Below, in pieces: positions 1 to 7,969 of a stretch of 46,162 bases of DNA (its first letter is position 1; each line of letters starts with the position of its first letter). A model generated the notes under the pieces. It saw nothing but the letters and a program-made list of their open reading frames with translations, ran no database searches and had not been told where the DNA came from. Both the position numbers and the translations under genes were made by a program. Location of the stretch: NCBI GenBank assembly GCA_964564785.1, contig CAZMCT010000014.1, forward strand, positions 1-46,162, written 5' to 3'. Origin of the DNA: CAZMCT01 sp964564785. GTDB taxonomy: Bacteria > Planctomycetota > Phycisphaerae > UBA1845 > Fen-1342.

Positions 1-51
<51 letters not shown>

Positions 52-275
52 ACGTATCCGTCGGGCTGCGCGTGTTGTCTGTGAGGTGCCGAGCGGCGCG
101 GGTATACTCCAAGTAGCGGCCGGGCCGTGCCGTCTTCCGATAACGGAGTCATTCGCCCGGACGACGGCCTGACGCGGCCCGGCGCGCGTCGGCTCGCGGC
201 TGCGATGGATGTGGTGCCCAGCGGCCGGTGGCTGGCGATGGGCTTGATCTTTGACAATTGGCGCTGCGACGAAAC

Positions 276-647
276 GGGGGCGACAGGCTTCGACCGGGCA
301 GGTTGAGGTCTGGGTGGCGTGTCGAGGTTGTCCGGAGGCCTCGTAAAACACCGGGCGTACCTATTAGATGCCAGTGATGGCTATCGACTTGCGGCCTAAC
401 TGAGGTCGCACGTCGGCCGGCGACGCCTGCTAGTCGCGCCGACGCAGCCAGCAGGCTGGCCCGCGTGGGGTGCCGGCTTCGACCGGCGCCGCCTGGCGTA
501 GCGCGGGTGAGAACCAGCCGGGCTCGGCCGCGGGATGACCCGCCGGTGGGTCTGCCTGCGGCTCAAAGCTGTCAAATCTGCCGGCTACACACGTAGAGGC
601 CCAGGCTGAAATGCTTCGGGACGGGGGTTCGATTCCCCCCGCCTCCA
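276..647 (+). ncRNA. ssrA: transfer-messenger RNA (tmRNA)
   Basis: The RNA acts in ribosome rescue: it accepts alanine and tags stalled proteins for proteolysis. A seven-base-pair acceptor stem is formed by 276-282 and 640-646. Its third pair is G278 with U644, the G-U pair that identifies alanine tRNA and tmRNA. The T arm is complete (GGGGG stem at 623-627, TTCGATT loop, CCCCC at 635-639). Base A647 is the discriminator and no CCA is encoded, so CCA must be added after transcription. The 5' segment GGGGGCGACAGGCTTCGAC is the usual start of one-piece tmRNA. The tag reading frame is at 370-399, and the stretch after it is rich in inverted repeats as expected for pseudoknots, though I did not fold it. 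The length of 372 nt is normal. No convincing promoter hexamers were found immediately upstream. Confidence 0.93.
370..399 (+). other. tmRNA tag reading frame, ASDGYRLAA
   Basis: The resume codon is taken as GCC at 370, because the preceding TTAGAT resembles the TTAGTC that precedes the Escherichia coli resume codon GCA. Translation from there gives ASDGYRLAA followed by TAA at 397. The terminal LAA is the usual ClpXP-type degradation signal, while the middle of the tag is unusual. Confidence 0.85.
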
Positions 648-773
648 GTCTCCATCGACCGCGCACCGTCGCGCACCACGGCGCTAACCCGCGCATTAGT
701 GTGACGTTGCGCGGTCGCGTCGTTCGCGCCCCTGCGCACGCCCGCACGCCATTCTGCGTGCCCGTGGAAGACG

Positions 774-796
774 ACAGACCGGAGGTCTGTTCCCCA
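774..796 (+). repeat. palindromic repeat, variant of the arsenic-island end repeat
   Basis: ACAGACC-GGA-GGTCTGT (774-790) forms a seven-base-pair stem with a GGA loop and is followed by TCCCC. It matches the element at 19440-19462 (ACCGACC-GGA-GGTCGGT then CCCCC). One stem pair has changed from C-G to A-T on both sides, so the fold is kept while the sequence differs. Confidence 0.7.
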
Positions 797-1038
797 CCCG
801 CGGGGATTACAACGGGTGGTGCAACGGACTCCGCGCCGGCCGCTACCGCTGGTGGGGCCTCTTTCGCAGCGACAAGAGCAACCCGGGCACAGGAGCAATG
901 CGGGCAGCGGTTTCATCGCGGCGCGGGCAGCGGGCGCGACGCTGCACCACGCCCTAATCAAACGCTGATATTTCGGCACGCTAATGCGCGATGGCGAGGA
1001 TCCGTGCCGCGCCTCGGCGCTCGGCCTGACAGGCCGTT

Positions 1039-1131
1039 GGAAAAAGGTGACAGTTACCGGGGGAGTCGCGGTTGGCGCTACCGCGATCGTGGATTGGCGC
1101 GGAGCCGGTCACCTTTCTGAACGGGCTGCGA
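1039..1131 (-). repeat. dispersed ~90-bp intergenic repeat, copy 1
   Basis: Read on the minus strand, this stretch aligns with 11284-11372 and 12064-12152 on the plus strand. The shared core runs from GGCTCCGCGCCA through GGTAGCGCC to a CTGTC(A/C)CCTTTTT-like end. The GGTGACAG/GGGACAGGCAC-type end resembles REP sequences mobilised by RAYT transposases; that link is inferred. It lies just before the phosphoesterase lipoprotein gene. Confidence 0.7.
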
Positions 1132-1166
1132 AGCGGCACCGCGCGGTCGAAACTGGAGCCCGCACC

Positions 1167-3758
1167 ATGCCTTCTCGCGCTAGCTACATTTGTGCCGCAC
1201 TCTTTCTCGCGCTCGGTGCCTGCCGCAACGACCCGGCCACGCGGCAGGTGGGCCCGCTCGCCACGGGTGGTGACGTTGTGCCCACCGGCCAGTTGGTCCG
1301 CCCCGCCGGTGAAGTGCTCGTTCTGGCCGGTCGTCCCGTCGATCTCGTGCTGGCGCCGGGCGAGCGCGCGCTGTACGTCAAGGACAACCGCGGGCTGCAC
1401 GTCGTCGACCCGCAGTCCTGGAGGGTGCGGCAGACCCTGCCGTTCGAAAAAGACGGCGGATCGCTCTGCGGCATCGCCGTCACTCCCGACAACCGGCGGG
1501 TCTACGCGACGACGTCGGGCAGTACCCTGGCGGAGGCCGCGGTGCAGCCGAACGGGGAACTCCGCTGGACGCGTCGGATCTCATTGTCCGGCCACAAAGG
1601 CGAGGGCGCATCCTTCCCGTGCGGGTTGGCCCTGACGCGCGACGGCACGGTCGCGCTCGTCTGCCTCTCGCGTCACAACTCGCTGGTGCTGGTGGACCTG
1701 GAAAGCGGGAGCATCCGCGCCGCGATTGACGTGGGCGTTGCGCCCTACGCCGTGCAGCTCTCGCCCGACGAGCGCTGGGCTTACGTGAGCAACTGGGGGG
1801 GGCGGCGAGCCGCGTCCGGCGATCGGACCGCGAAATCGGCCGGCACCGACACGGTGATCGACGAACGCGGCGTCGCGGCCAGCGGCACGGTCTCCATCGT
1901 CGACCTGCCGGGGCGGCGGGAAGTGGCGCAGGTCGCGGTCGGACTTGCGCCCGCGGCACTTGCGCTCAGCCGGGATGGACGCACCCTGTACGTCGCGAAT
2001 GCCAATGCCGACACCGTGTCGTTCATCGACGTTGCGCGGCGCACGGTGACGGAGACGCTCGCGGTTCAGCCGGCGCACGGGCTGCCCATCGGCAGCATGC
2101 CGAACGGACTGGCGTTGGCTGAGGACGCCCGGACGCTATACGTGAGCGTAGCCGGCAACAACGCCGTCGGCGTGGTGCGTCTGGTGGACGACGGCTCCCG
2201 CCCCGCGGGCATCGCCGGCTTCATTCCGGCGGGGTGGTACCCGGGCGCGCTGGCCGCGACGTCGGAACGCTTGTATGTGGCCAACATCAAGGGCACCGGT
2301 TCGCGCACCCGCCGGCCGGACCAGCCGGGCTGGAACAGTCACGGGCACAGCGGCACGCTCAGCCGAGTCGCGCTGCCCGACGAGGCGGGGCTGCGGCGGT
2401 TGACGGCCCAGGTTCGCGCCGACGCGGGTGTGCCCGCGATCCTGCGGAGTCTCGAGCGCGGTACGGGCACGCGGCCGGCCGTGCCGGTGCCGGATCACCC
2501 CGGGGCACCCTCCGTGTTCGAGCACGTGGTCTACATCATCAAGGAAAACCGGACCTACGATCAGGTGTTCGGCGACATCCCGACGGGTAACGGCGCCCCC
2601 CAACTGTGCATCTACGGGCGAGAGATCACGCCGAACCACCACGCTCTGGCCGAGGAGTTCGTGCTCCTCGACAACTTTTATTGCAACGGGGTTCTATCCG
2701 CGGACGGCCACTCCTGGTGTACGGAGGGCAACGTCACGCCGTATCTGGAGCGGGCCTTCGGCGGGTTCACGCGCAGCTACACTTTCGGTGACGATCCGTT
2801 GACCTACTCGGCCTCGGGGTTCCTCTGGGACCACGTGCTGGCGGTACCGGGCAATTCGTTCCGCAACTACGGCGAGTTCGATGATGCCGAACTCCAGCCG
2901 AAAAGCGACTACTCGGCGGTTTACCAGGATTTCATCCGTGGGGCGGGACGGGTCCGGTTCAAGCAGAATATCGGGGTGGAGCGGCTGCGGCGCTACTCCT
3001 GTCCGGACTACCCCGGTTGGAACATGAGCATCCCCGACGTTCTGCGAGCGGGCGTGTTCCTGGACGAGCTGGTCCGGTTCGAGCAGGAGGGCTTTTTCCC
3101 GAGCCTCGTGATCATCTACCTGCCCAACGACCACACTTCCGGGACGGCCGCGGGCCAGCCGACTCCGCGAGCTCTCGTCGCAGACAACGACCTGGCCCTG
3201 GGGCGTGTGATCGAGGGGCTCTCTCGCAGTCGCTTCTGGCCGAAGCTCTGCATTTTCGTGATCGAGGACGATCCGCAGGACGGCTTCGATCACGTGGACG
3301 GGCATCGCTCGCTCTGTCTGGTGGTCAGCCCGTACACCAAGCGGCGCGCGGTGGTCCACGAGTTTTACAACCAGACGGCCGTGCTGCACACCATCGAGCG
3401 CATTCTGGGTGTGCAGGCCCAGCACCAGTTGTACGCCGTGGCCCCGCTGCTCAGCACGTGTTTCACGGAACAACCGGACTACACCCCATACACCTGCCGA
3501 CCGGCCCAGGTTCCGCTGGCGGAATTGAATCCCCCGGCGGCGTCGCTGTCCGAGCCGGCCCGGACGTGGGCGCTTCAGAGCGCTGCACTGCCCCTCGAGC
3601 ATCCGGACGGCGCGGACGAAGACACGCTCAACCGCATTCTTTGGCATGCCGCGCGGGGCGCTCACACGCCGTACCCCGTCGAGTGGGCCGGGGCCCACGG
3701 ACGAGGGTTGCCGGCCCTGAACCTGCGCTTGGTGGGCTCACCGCAGCCGGCGGACTGA
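1167..3758 (+). CDS. YVTN beta-propeller / phosphoesterase lipoprotein
   Basis: This is a bifunctional YncE-like propeller plus alkaline-phosphatase/phospholipase-C-like phosphoesterase, about 863 residues, probably anchored at the cell surface. The chosen ATG gives a lipoprotein signal with lipobox LALGAC (Cys 19); upstream in-frame ATGs lie in repeat DNA. Residues of roughly 45-430 hold repeated propeller blades with motifs such as ALSRDGRTLYVANANADTVS. From about 450 on, the phosphoesterase part begins with FEHVVYIIKENRTYDQVFGD, and includes NHHALAEEFVLLDNFY and VIEDDPQDGFDHVDGHRS, the metal-binding motifs of this family. The family is annotated in many planctomycetes and acidobacteria, but the substrate is not known. 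No co-transcribed partner is obvious; the next gene is 256 bp downstream on the same strand. Family assignment is firm, function is not. Confidence 0.88.
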   Translation: MPSRASYICAALFLALGACRNDPATRQVGPLATGGDVVPTGQLVRPAGEVLVLAGRPVDLVLAPGERALYVKDNRGLHVVDPQSWRVRQTLPFEKDGGSLCGIAVTPDNRRVYATTSGSTLAEAAVQPNGELRWTRRISLSGHKGEGASFPCGLALTRDGTVALVCLSRHNSLVLVDLESGSIRAAIDVGVAPYAVQLSPDERWAYVSNWGGRRAASGDRTAKSAGTDTVIDERGVAASGTVSIVDLPGRREVAQVAVGLAPAALALSRDGRTLYVANANADTVSFIDVARRTVTETLAVQPAHGLPIGSMPNGLALAEDARTLYVSVAGNNAVGVVRLVDDGSRPAGIAGFIPAGWYPGALAATSERLYVANIKGTGSRTRRPDQPGWNSHGHSGTLSRVALPDEAGLRRLTAQVRADAGVPAILRSLERGTGTRPAVPVPDHPGAPSVFEHVVYIIKENRTYDQVFGDIPTGNGAPQLCIYGREITPNHHALAEEFVLLDNFYCNGVLSADGHSWCTEGNVTPYLERAFGGFTRSYTFGDDPLTYSASGFLWDHVLAVPGNSFRNYGEFDDAELQPKSDYSAVYQDFIRGAGRVRFKQNIGVERLRRYSCPDYPGWNMSIPDVLRAGVFLDELVRFEQEGFFPSLVIIYLPNDHTSGTAAGQPTPRALVADNDLALGRVIEGLSRSRFWPKLCIFVIEDDPQDGFDHVDGHRSLCLVVSPYTKRRAVVHEFYNQTAVLHTIERILGVQAQHQLYAVAPLLSTCFTEQPDYTPYTCRPAQVPLAELNPPAASLSEPARTWALQSAALPLEHPDGADEDTLNRILWHAARGAHTPYPVEWAGAHGRGLPALNLRLVGSPQPAD

Positions 3759-4014
3759 GGGTCGCCCCCGGGCCACCGGCGGCTCCCCCGCTGACGGCAT
3801 CATTGCGGCGCCCGCGGTACGGGCTGAGCTGCTGGGCATTTTGCAGGTCGCTGACTGTTTCCTGATGATGTCTGCACATGACATGGTGAGCATCGACGGT
3901 CGAGGGTCAGGGCCAACAGTTTCGTACGCATGGTTCCGTGCTGATGGAAGACGATCCGGTTCCTGCTCAGCGCGGTAGGTGACACCGAGTGGCACATTCA
4001 AAGGAGTTGGCGAC

Positions 4015-5856
4015 ATGAAGCGGGCAGCTCGCGCACTATTGTGGTTCTGCGTTGGCGGTTTGGTGGCGGTGGGTACCCCGGCGGTTGCGCAGACGGTCAC
4101 CGGGCATTGGGAATTCAACGATCCCAACGACGGCCTGAAGGCCACCATCGGCCACGACGGCTATTACTTCGAGTACGTTGTTGGGCCCGGCGATCCGGAG
4201 GGCATCACCGAGTTCGGCAGCACCAGCAGCCTGGGCCTTCCGCCGCTGCCGGGCGGGACGGGGAATGAAGAGGTCGCGCACATACCCGCCTACGGCCCTA
4301 GTGAAGCCATCGGCATGTTGCCGCACGTGAACGCGAACGGCGGTGGCGACTACATCAACCAGTACACGCTGATTTTCGATGTGCTGATTCCGGTCGACAG
4401 CTCGGCGAATTGGCTCAGTTTCTTCAATACCAGCGAGTGCAACCGGAACGACGGCGACTTCTTCGGGCAGAAAGTCAACGCCGATCCGCCGATCTGGGCG
4501 CTGGGCATCAGCGGTCAGTACGACGGCGTATTGGAGGCCGGCCAGTGGTACCGCATCGTGATCTCGATTGATCTGGCCAGCGTCTACGGGCCCCTGCTTT
4601 CCAAGTACGTCAACGGTGAGTTGGTGGGCGAGCAGATCCTGGGCTCGGGCGTCGACGGCCGCTGGTCGCTCTACACCGAGGCCGACGGCCTTCCGACCCT
4701 GCTGTTCGGTGACGACTCGGGCGATACCGCTCCGCTCTACTGTGCGGCCATCCAGTTCCGCGATTACGCCCTGGACGCCGGGGGGGCCGGTGCGCTGGGG
4801 GCGGCCAGCGCGAGCGGCATTCCCGTGGACGGCGGCACGCGCGGCTATTGGAACTTCCGCAACGTGAACGATCGTCTCGCGCCGGTGACGGGCTTCACCG
4901 GTCCCAGCCGCCTGACCTGGTTCAGCGGGTGCGCGGCCGGCACGTGCCCGTTTGACCTGGCCGACACCACGTCGTTCGGCCCGGCCAGCGGCTACGGGAT
5001 CCCGGCGCTGCCTGACGGCGACCCGCGCGGCATGCGTTTCGACGCGCCGTGGAGCTGCAATGGCTATCTGCTGCCGCACGGCGCCGCGGCGAACGGGGGT
5101 GGGACCAAGGTCAATCTCTACACCATCATCGCGGATCTCTACCTCAAGTATGACGATGTCTACACGCCCGACATCGACCACGCCGGGGTACTGCTGACGC
5201 ACTCCACCGGCTGGCTGTCGCTCTACCAGAACGCGCTGCCGGGCGAAGATGACGCGATGTTGTGGATGGACTTCTCCACCCAGACCATCGGCGACGACGG
5301 GGTCTATGGAGCGACCGAGGGCTGGATCCAGACCGATCGCTGGATGCGCGTGGTGGCCGTGGTGGATACGTCGGTCACGCCGTCCAGCATCACGAAGTAC
5401 GTGATCCTGTCGGACGACACAGTTCTCGGGCCGGTCGTTCAGGAGCAGGACTACGAGGGGCTCGATGGACGTCGCGCGCTCCAAACCCGCGCCACGACCT
5501 TTGACGACCTGCTGCTGGCGTTCGGCGACGGCGGCGTCTGGGAAACACCCTACACGCGCACGGGCTTTTGCAGCTCTTACCAGGTGCGCGATTACTGCAT
5601 GCCCGAGAGCGAGGTCGTCGGCCTCGGCGGGCCGCGGGCGGCGGGCATCCCCCGGCCGCCGGTCGTTTGCCGTGGCGACGCCAACTGTGACGGGCAGATC
5701 GGCTTTGCCGACATCAACCCCTTTGTGGCCGGGCTCACCGGGGGCGCCATGTGCAACCCTGACAACTTCGACCTGAATGGCAATGGCACGGTCGGGTTCG
5801 ACGACATCAACCCCTTCGTGGCCGTGCTCAGCTCCGGTGGCGGATCGTGCCCGTGA
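4015..5856 (+). CDS. secreted duplicated LamG-like protein with C-terminal dockerin
   Basis: The product is about 613 residues. The ATG follows an AAAGGAG ribosome site and yields a Sec signal peptide (KRAAR, hydrophobic core, AVAQ cleavage region). The mature part is two tandem, diverged copies of one domain. Both start with a G-x-W-x-F aromatic motif (GHWEFNDPND and GYWNFRNVND) and both contain an 'ANGGG...YT' segment. The fold looks like a concanavalin/LamG jelly roll that binds carbohydrate or protein, but this rests on pattern only. The C-terminus carries two Ca-binding dockerin-like half repeats, DANCDGQIGFADINPFV and DLNGNGTVGFDDINPFV. It heads a run of three close genes on the plus strand. 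The ligand is unknown. Confidence 0.8.
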   Translation: MKRAARALLWFCVGGLVAVGTPAVAQTVTGHWEFNDPNDGLKATIGHDGYYFEYVVGPGDPEGITEFGSTSSLGLPPLPGGTGNEEVAHIPAYGPSEAIGMLPHVNANGGGDYINQYTLIFDVLIPVDSSANWLSFFNTSECNRNDGDFFGQKVNADPPIWALGISGQYDGVLEAGQWYRIVISIDLASVYGPLLSKYVNGELVGEQILGSGVDGRWSLYTEADGLPTLLFGDDSGDTAPLYCAAIQFRDYALDAGGAGALGAASASGIPVDGGTRGYWNFRNVNDRLAPVTGFTGPSRLTWFSGCAAGTCPFDLADTTSFGPASGYGIPALPDGDPRGMRFDAPWSCNGYLLPHGAAANGGGTKVNLYTIIADLYLKYDDVYTPDIDHAGVLLTHSTGWLSLYQNALPGEDDAMLWMDFSTQTIGDDGVYGATEGWIQTDRWMRVVAVVDTSVTPSSITKYVILSDDTVLGPVVQEQDYEGLDGRRALQTRATTFDDLLLAFGDGGVWETPYTRTGFCSSYQVRDYCMPESEVVGLGGPRAAGIPRPPVVCRGDANCDGQIGFADINPFVAGLTGGAMCNPDNFDLNGNGTVGFDDINPFVAVLSSGGGSCP

Positions 5857-5955
5857 TTCGGGCGAGCGCTTGAAATGGGGCGCTGCGATGCGTGTGGGCC
5901 GGGGCGCCGTCAGGCATCGCAGCGTCCTGCGGCCCCTGGCGGAGGTGAGGTCGCC

Positions 5956-6801
5956 ATGACGCGTGCGCGTCTGCGTGAGAGCCCGAACGGCTTCACGCTG
6001 ATCGAGTTGCTGGTGGTGGTTGCCATCCTGGCCGTGCTGATGTCCATCCTGCTGCCCAGCCTGTCGAACGCGCGCAAGTCGGCCATGGCGGTGAATTGCC
6101 TCAGCAATCAGCGGCAGTGCGTGATCGCCGCGACGATGTATAGCTCGGAGTACCGCGACTGGTTCAACCCGATCCAGGACAGGCACCGCGTGAACTATGT
6201 GTGGATCGAGGGCACCTGGCGCGTGTATCTGTGGGCCTACATCGGTCGCATGCCGGCCGTATATGACTGTCCGGCGGAGCCGCTCGAGCGTTACGCGGAC
6301 GGTGTCTCGGCGTACGATCGCAACGTGGCGCATCTGCCTCCCAGCGCCGTCGATCCGCGCAACTTCGGTGAGATTCGGCGGTACGAGATACACAACGCAA
6401 GCGGCATCGGCGCTAATCTCGTGCACTACTGGAATCAGGCTCGCGGATTCGGGCCCTTCGGCCGCCCGCAGGAGAGCGGGTATCCGGAGGGCCTGACCCG
6501 GGGCGGGTCCAACGTCCGGTTTCCCGGTCGGCTGATTCTTTTCGGTGACGGGCACGGCGACGCCCGGGGCGACTGGCCGGAGGACCGCTGGTGGTTGTTC
6601 AGTTGGCTTCCGGGCCTGCCGGTGTGGGCGGCCGGGTTCGACCGCAACCTCCAAGGGGATCCGGGCGCCACACGGCATCGCGGCCAAGCGAACTACGCCT
6701 TCTACGACGGCAGCGCGCGGCGCATGGACGCGTCGGATATTCCCTGCGAGCGCGAGGGATGCTGGTGGACCGTGGCGTACTACGTCCACCTGAACCAGTA
6801 G
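5956..6801 (+). CDS. prepilin-type protein with H-X9-DG motif
   Basis: The product is about 281 residues. The start follows GGAGGTGAGG. A short leader ends in G and is followed by FTLIELLVVV, the type IV prepilin cleavage/methylation motif with Glu at +5, then a hydrophobic helix. The C-terminal part has RHRGQANYAFYDGSARRM, which is the H-X9-DG signature of the planctomycete DUF1559-type family. These are numerous pseudopilin-like proteins whose cargo or surface role is unknown. It starts 99 bp after the dockerin protein and is followed by a small membrane-anchored protein, suggesting joint transcription. It would need a prepilin peptidase and the assembly machinery, which is encoded at 31-46 kb. 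Confidence 0.88.
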   Translation: MTRARLRESPNGFTLIELLVVVAILAVLMSILLPSLSNARKSAMAVNCLSNQRQCVIAATMYSSEYRDWFNPIQDRHRVNYVWIEGTWRVYLWAYIGRMPAVYDCPAEPLERYADGVSAYDRNVAHLPPSAVDPRNFGEIRRYEIHNASGIGANLVHYWNQARGFGPFGRPQESGYPEGLTRGGSNVRFPGRLILFGDGHGDARGDWPEDRWWLFSWLPGLPVWAAGFDRNLQGDPGATRHRGQANYAFYDGSARRMDASDIPCEREGCWWTVAYYVHLNQ

Positions 6802-6865
6802 GCAGCGCGATTGCCGGAAGCGCCGGGGGCCGGGCCGTCCGCGCACCGGTTGGGAGTGCGGCAAG

Positions 6866-7348
6866 ATGGCGCGCAAGAAAGTCGTGCAACTCGGCATCAT
6901 CGTACTCTCGGCGGTGATCGTCGTCGCGATGACGTTTTCCTCGCGTGCCGAGTCGAAGCCGGGCCGGACCTTCTACGATCTGAGCGAGCGACGCCTGTAC
7001 GAGGCTCCCGGCTCCGCGTTCGCACCCGAGCCGGGCATCGGCGGCGCACCGGACGACGGTGTGGAAGCCGTGCTCGTCTGCTGTCCCGAATGCGGGCCGG
7101 AGCGACGCCGAATCGCCTACCTGCGGACGCACACGCTGGAGCTGAAGCGCCGGCGGGCCGAGATTCAGAGTGCGGGCGAGAACCCGCCGGAGCTCACGCG
7201 CGACTATATCAGCGCCCACACGCTGGTTCGTCGTATCGACGAAGAAACCTGGTATCCCACGTCAACACCGGAGGGCGCGCGAATCGTGAGCGAGTGGCGC
7301 CAACGCTGTGCCACCCACGGGCAACTGGAGCGCCCCGTCCGGCCCTGA
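6866..7348 (+). CDS. small membrane-anchored protein, unknown function
   Basis: The product is 160 residues. Residues of about 7-27 form one membrane segment or an uncleaved signal, followed by a polar domain of about 130 residues. A CCPECGPERRR motif lies near residue 73 and could bind metal or form disulfides. The rest is charged and helical (LKRRRAEIQSAG). A GGGAG site lies eight bases before ATG. It starts 64 bp after the H-X9-DG prepilin gene and probably belongs to the same transcript, so it may assist that pseudopilin (inference). I recognise no family. Confidence 0.7.
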   Translation: MARKKVVQLGIIVLSAVIVVAMTFSSRAESKPGRTFYDLSERRLYEAPGSAFAPEPGIGGAPDDGVEAVLVCCPECGPERRRIAYLRTHTLELKRRRAEIQSAGENPPELTRDYISAHTLVRRIDEETWYPTSTPEGARIVSEWRQRCATHGQLERPVRP

Positions 7349-7969
7349 GAGGCTGACGCAAGGCGTGCCCCCGATTGCGCTCCGGTCCTTTCCGCGACGC
7401 ATGGCGTCTCCACCGGCGCGGCGCTGGCGGTGCAGCACGCGGCCGTCGCGCCCGACGTCTTGCCAGGTCCCACGACCGCTCGCAAGTGCCACTCGCGACG
7501 TAGGATGCGGCGGTTGCCGGACCGGACCTCGTGCGAGACTTTCATCCCCCGGCCCCCCCGTGCAGCGCGAGGTTTCGGTGCCGACATTCATCCAAGATTC
7601 GGAACTACACTCGCACAAGTGGCCTCCAGCGCTGTACAATCGTATTGGAGATCCGGCCCGGGCATAACGATCTCGCAAACGCCGAGAAGAGGAGTCCGGC
7701 AGCCGCGGAGGGCGAGGGCATCGGGGTCGCCATTCGATACGGGCGGCGCGAATTGGAATTGCACCGGCGGGGTGCCGGCGCGCGAGGCGCGTTATGAGCC
7801 GTGGGGCCGAGCGCTGCGCGACGGCCGCGCCGCGCAGGGGGCTACCCTGCGGCGCAGGCGTGTCGGGCTGAATCGTGACGGGAGAGAGCAGTATCGGAGA
7901 CGAGGCCGTGACTGGATCGCGTACCGGCGCGGGCCGTTTCCCAGGACACCCTTTGCAGGAGGTGAAATC
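7349..7969. other. 621-bp non-coding stretch
   Basis: Open frames exist but have low-complexity Arg/Pro/Ala composition and lack ribosome sites. A TACAAT hexamer near 7635 could be a -10 element for the next gene, with no good -35. Nothing else was seen. Confidence 0.5.

Larger units (their letters stand above)
648..1166. other. 519-bp intergenic stretch with two dispersed repeats
   Basis: No reading frame here has protein-like composition or a ribosome binding site. The stretch holds one short palindromic repeat (774-796) and one copy of a longer dispersed repeat (1039-1131), annotated separately. Nothing else was recognised. Confidence 0.6.

Noticed and set aside
250..280. TTGACA at 251-256 as the tmRNA promoter
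   Set aside because: A -10 element at normal spacing would fall inside the mature tmRNA 5' end, and no TATAAT-like hexamer is there.
984..1166. Upstream extension of the phosphoesterase gene to the ATG at 984
   Set aside because: The extension runs through a dispersed repeat and would bury the lipoprotein signal; the ATG at 1167 gives a normal lipobox.
4036..6900. Minus-strand frame of 954 codons opposite 4015-6801
   Set aside because: Low-complexity composition without motifs; it covers two well-supported plus-strand genes and their spacer, so it is a mirror frame.
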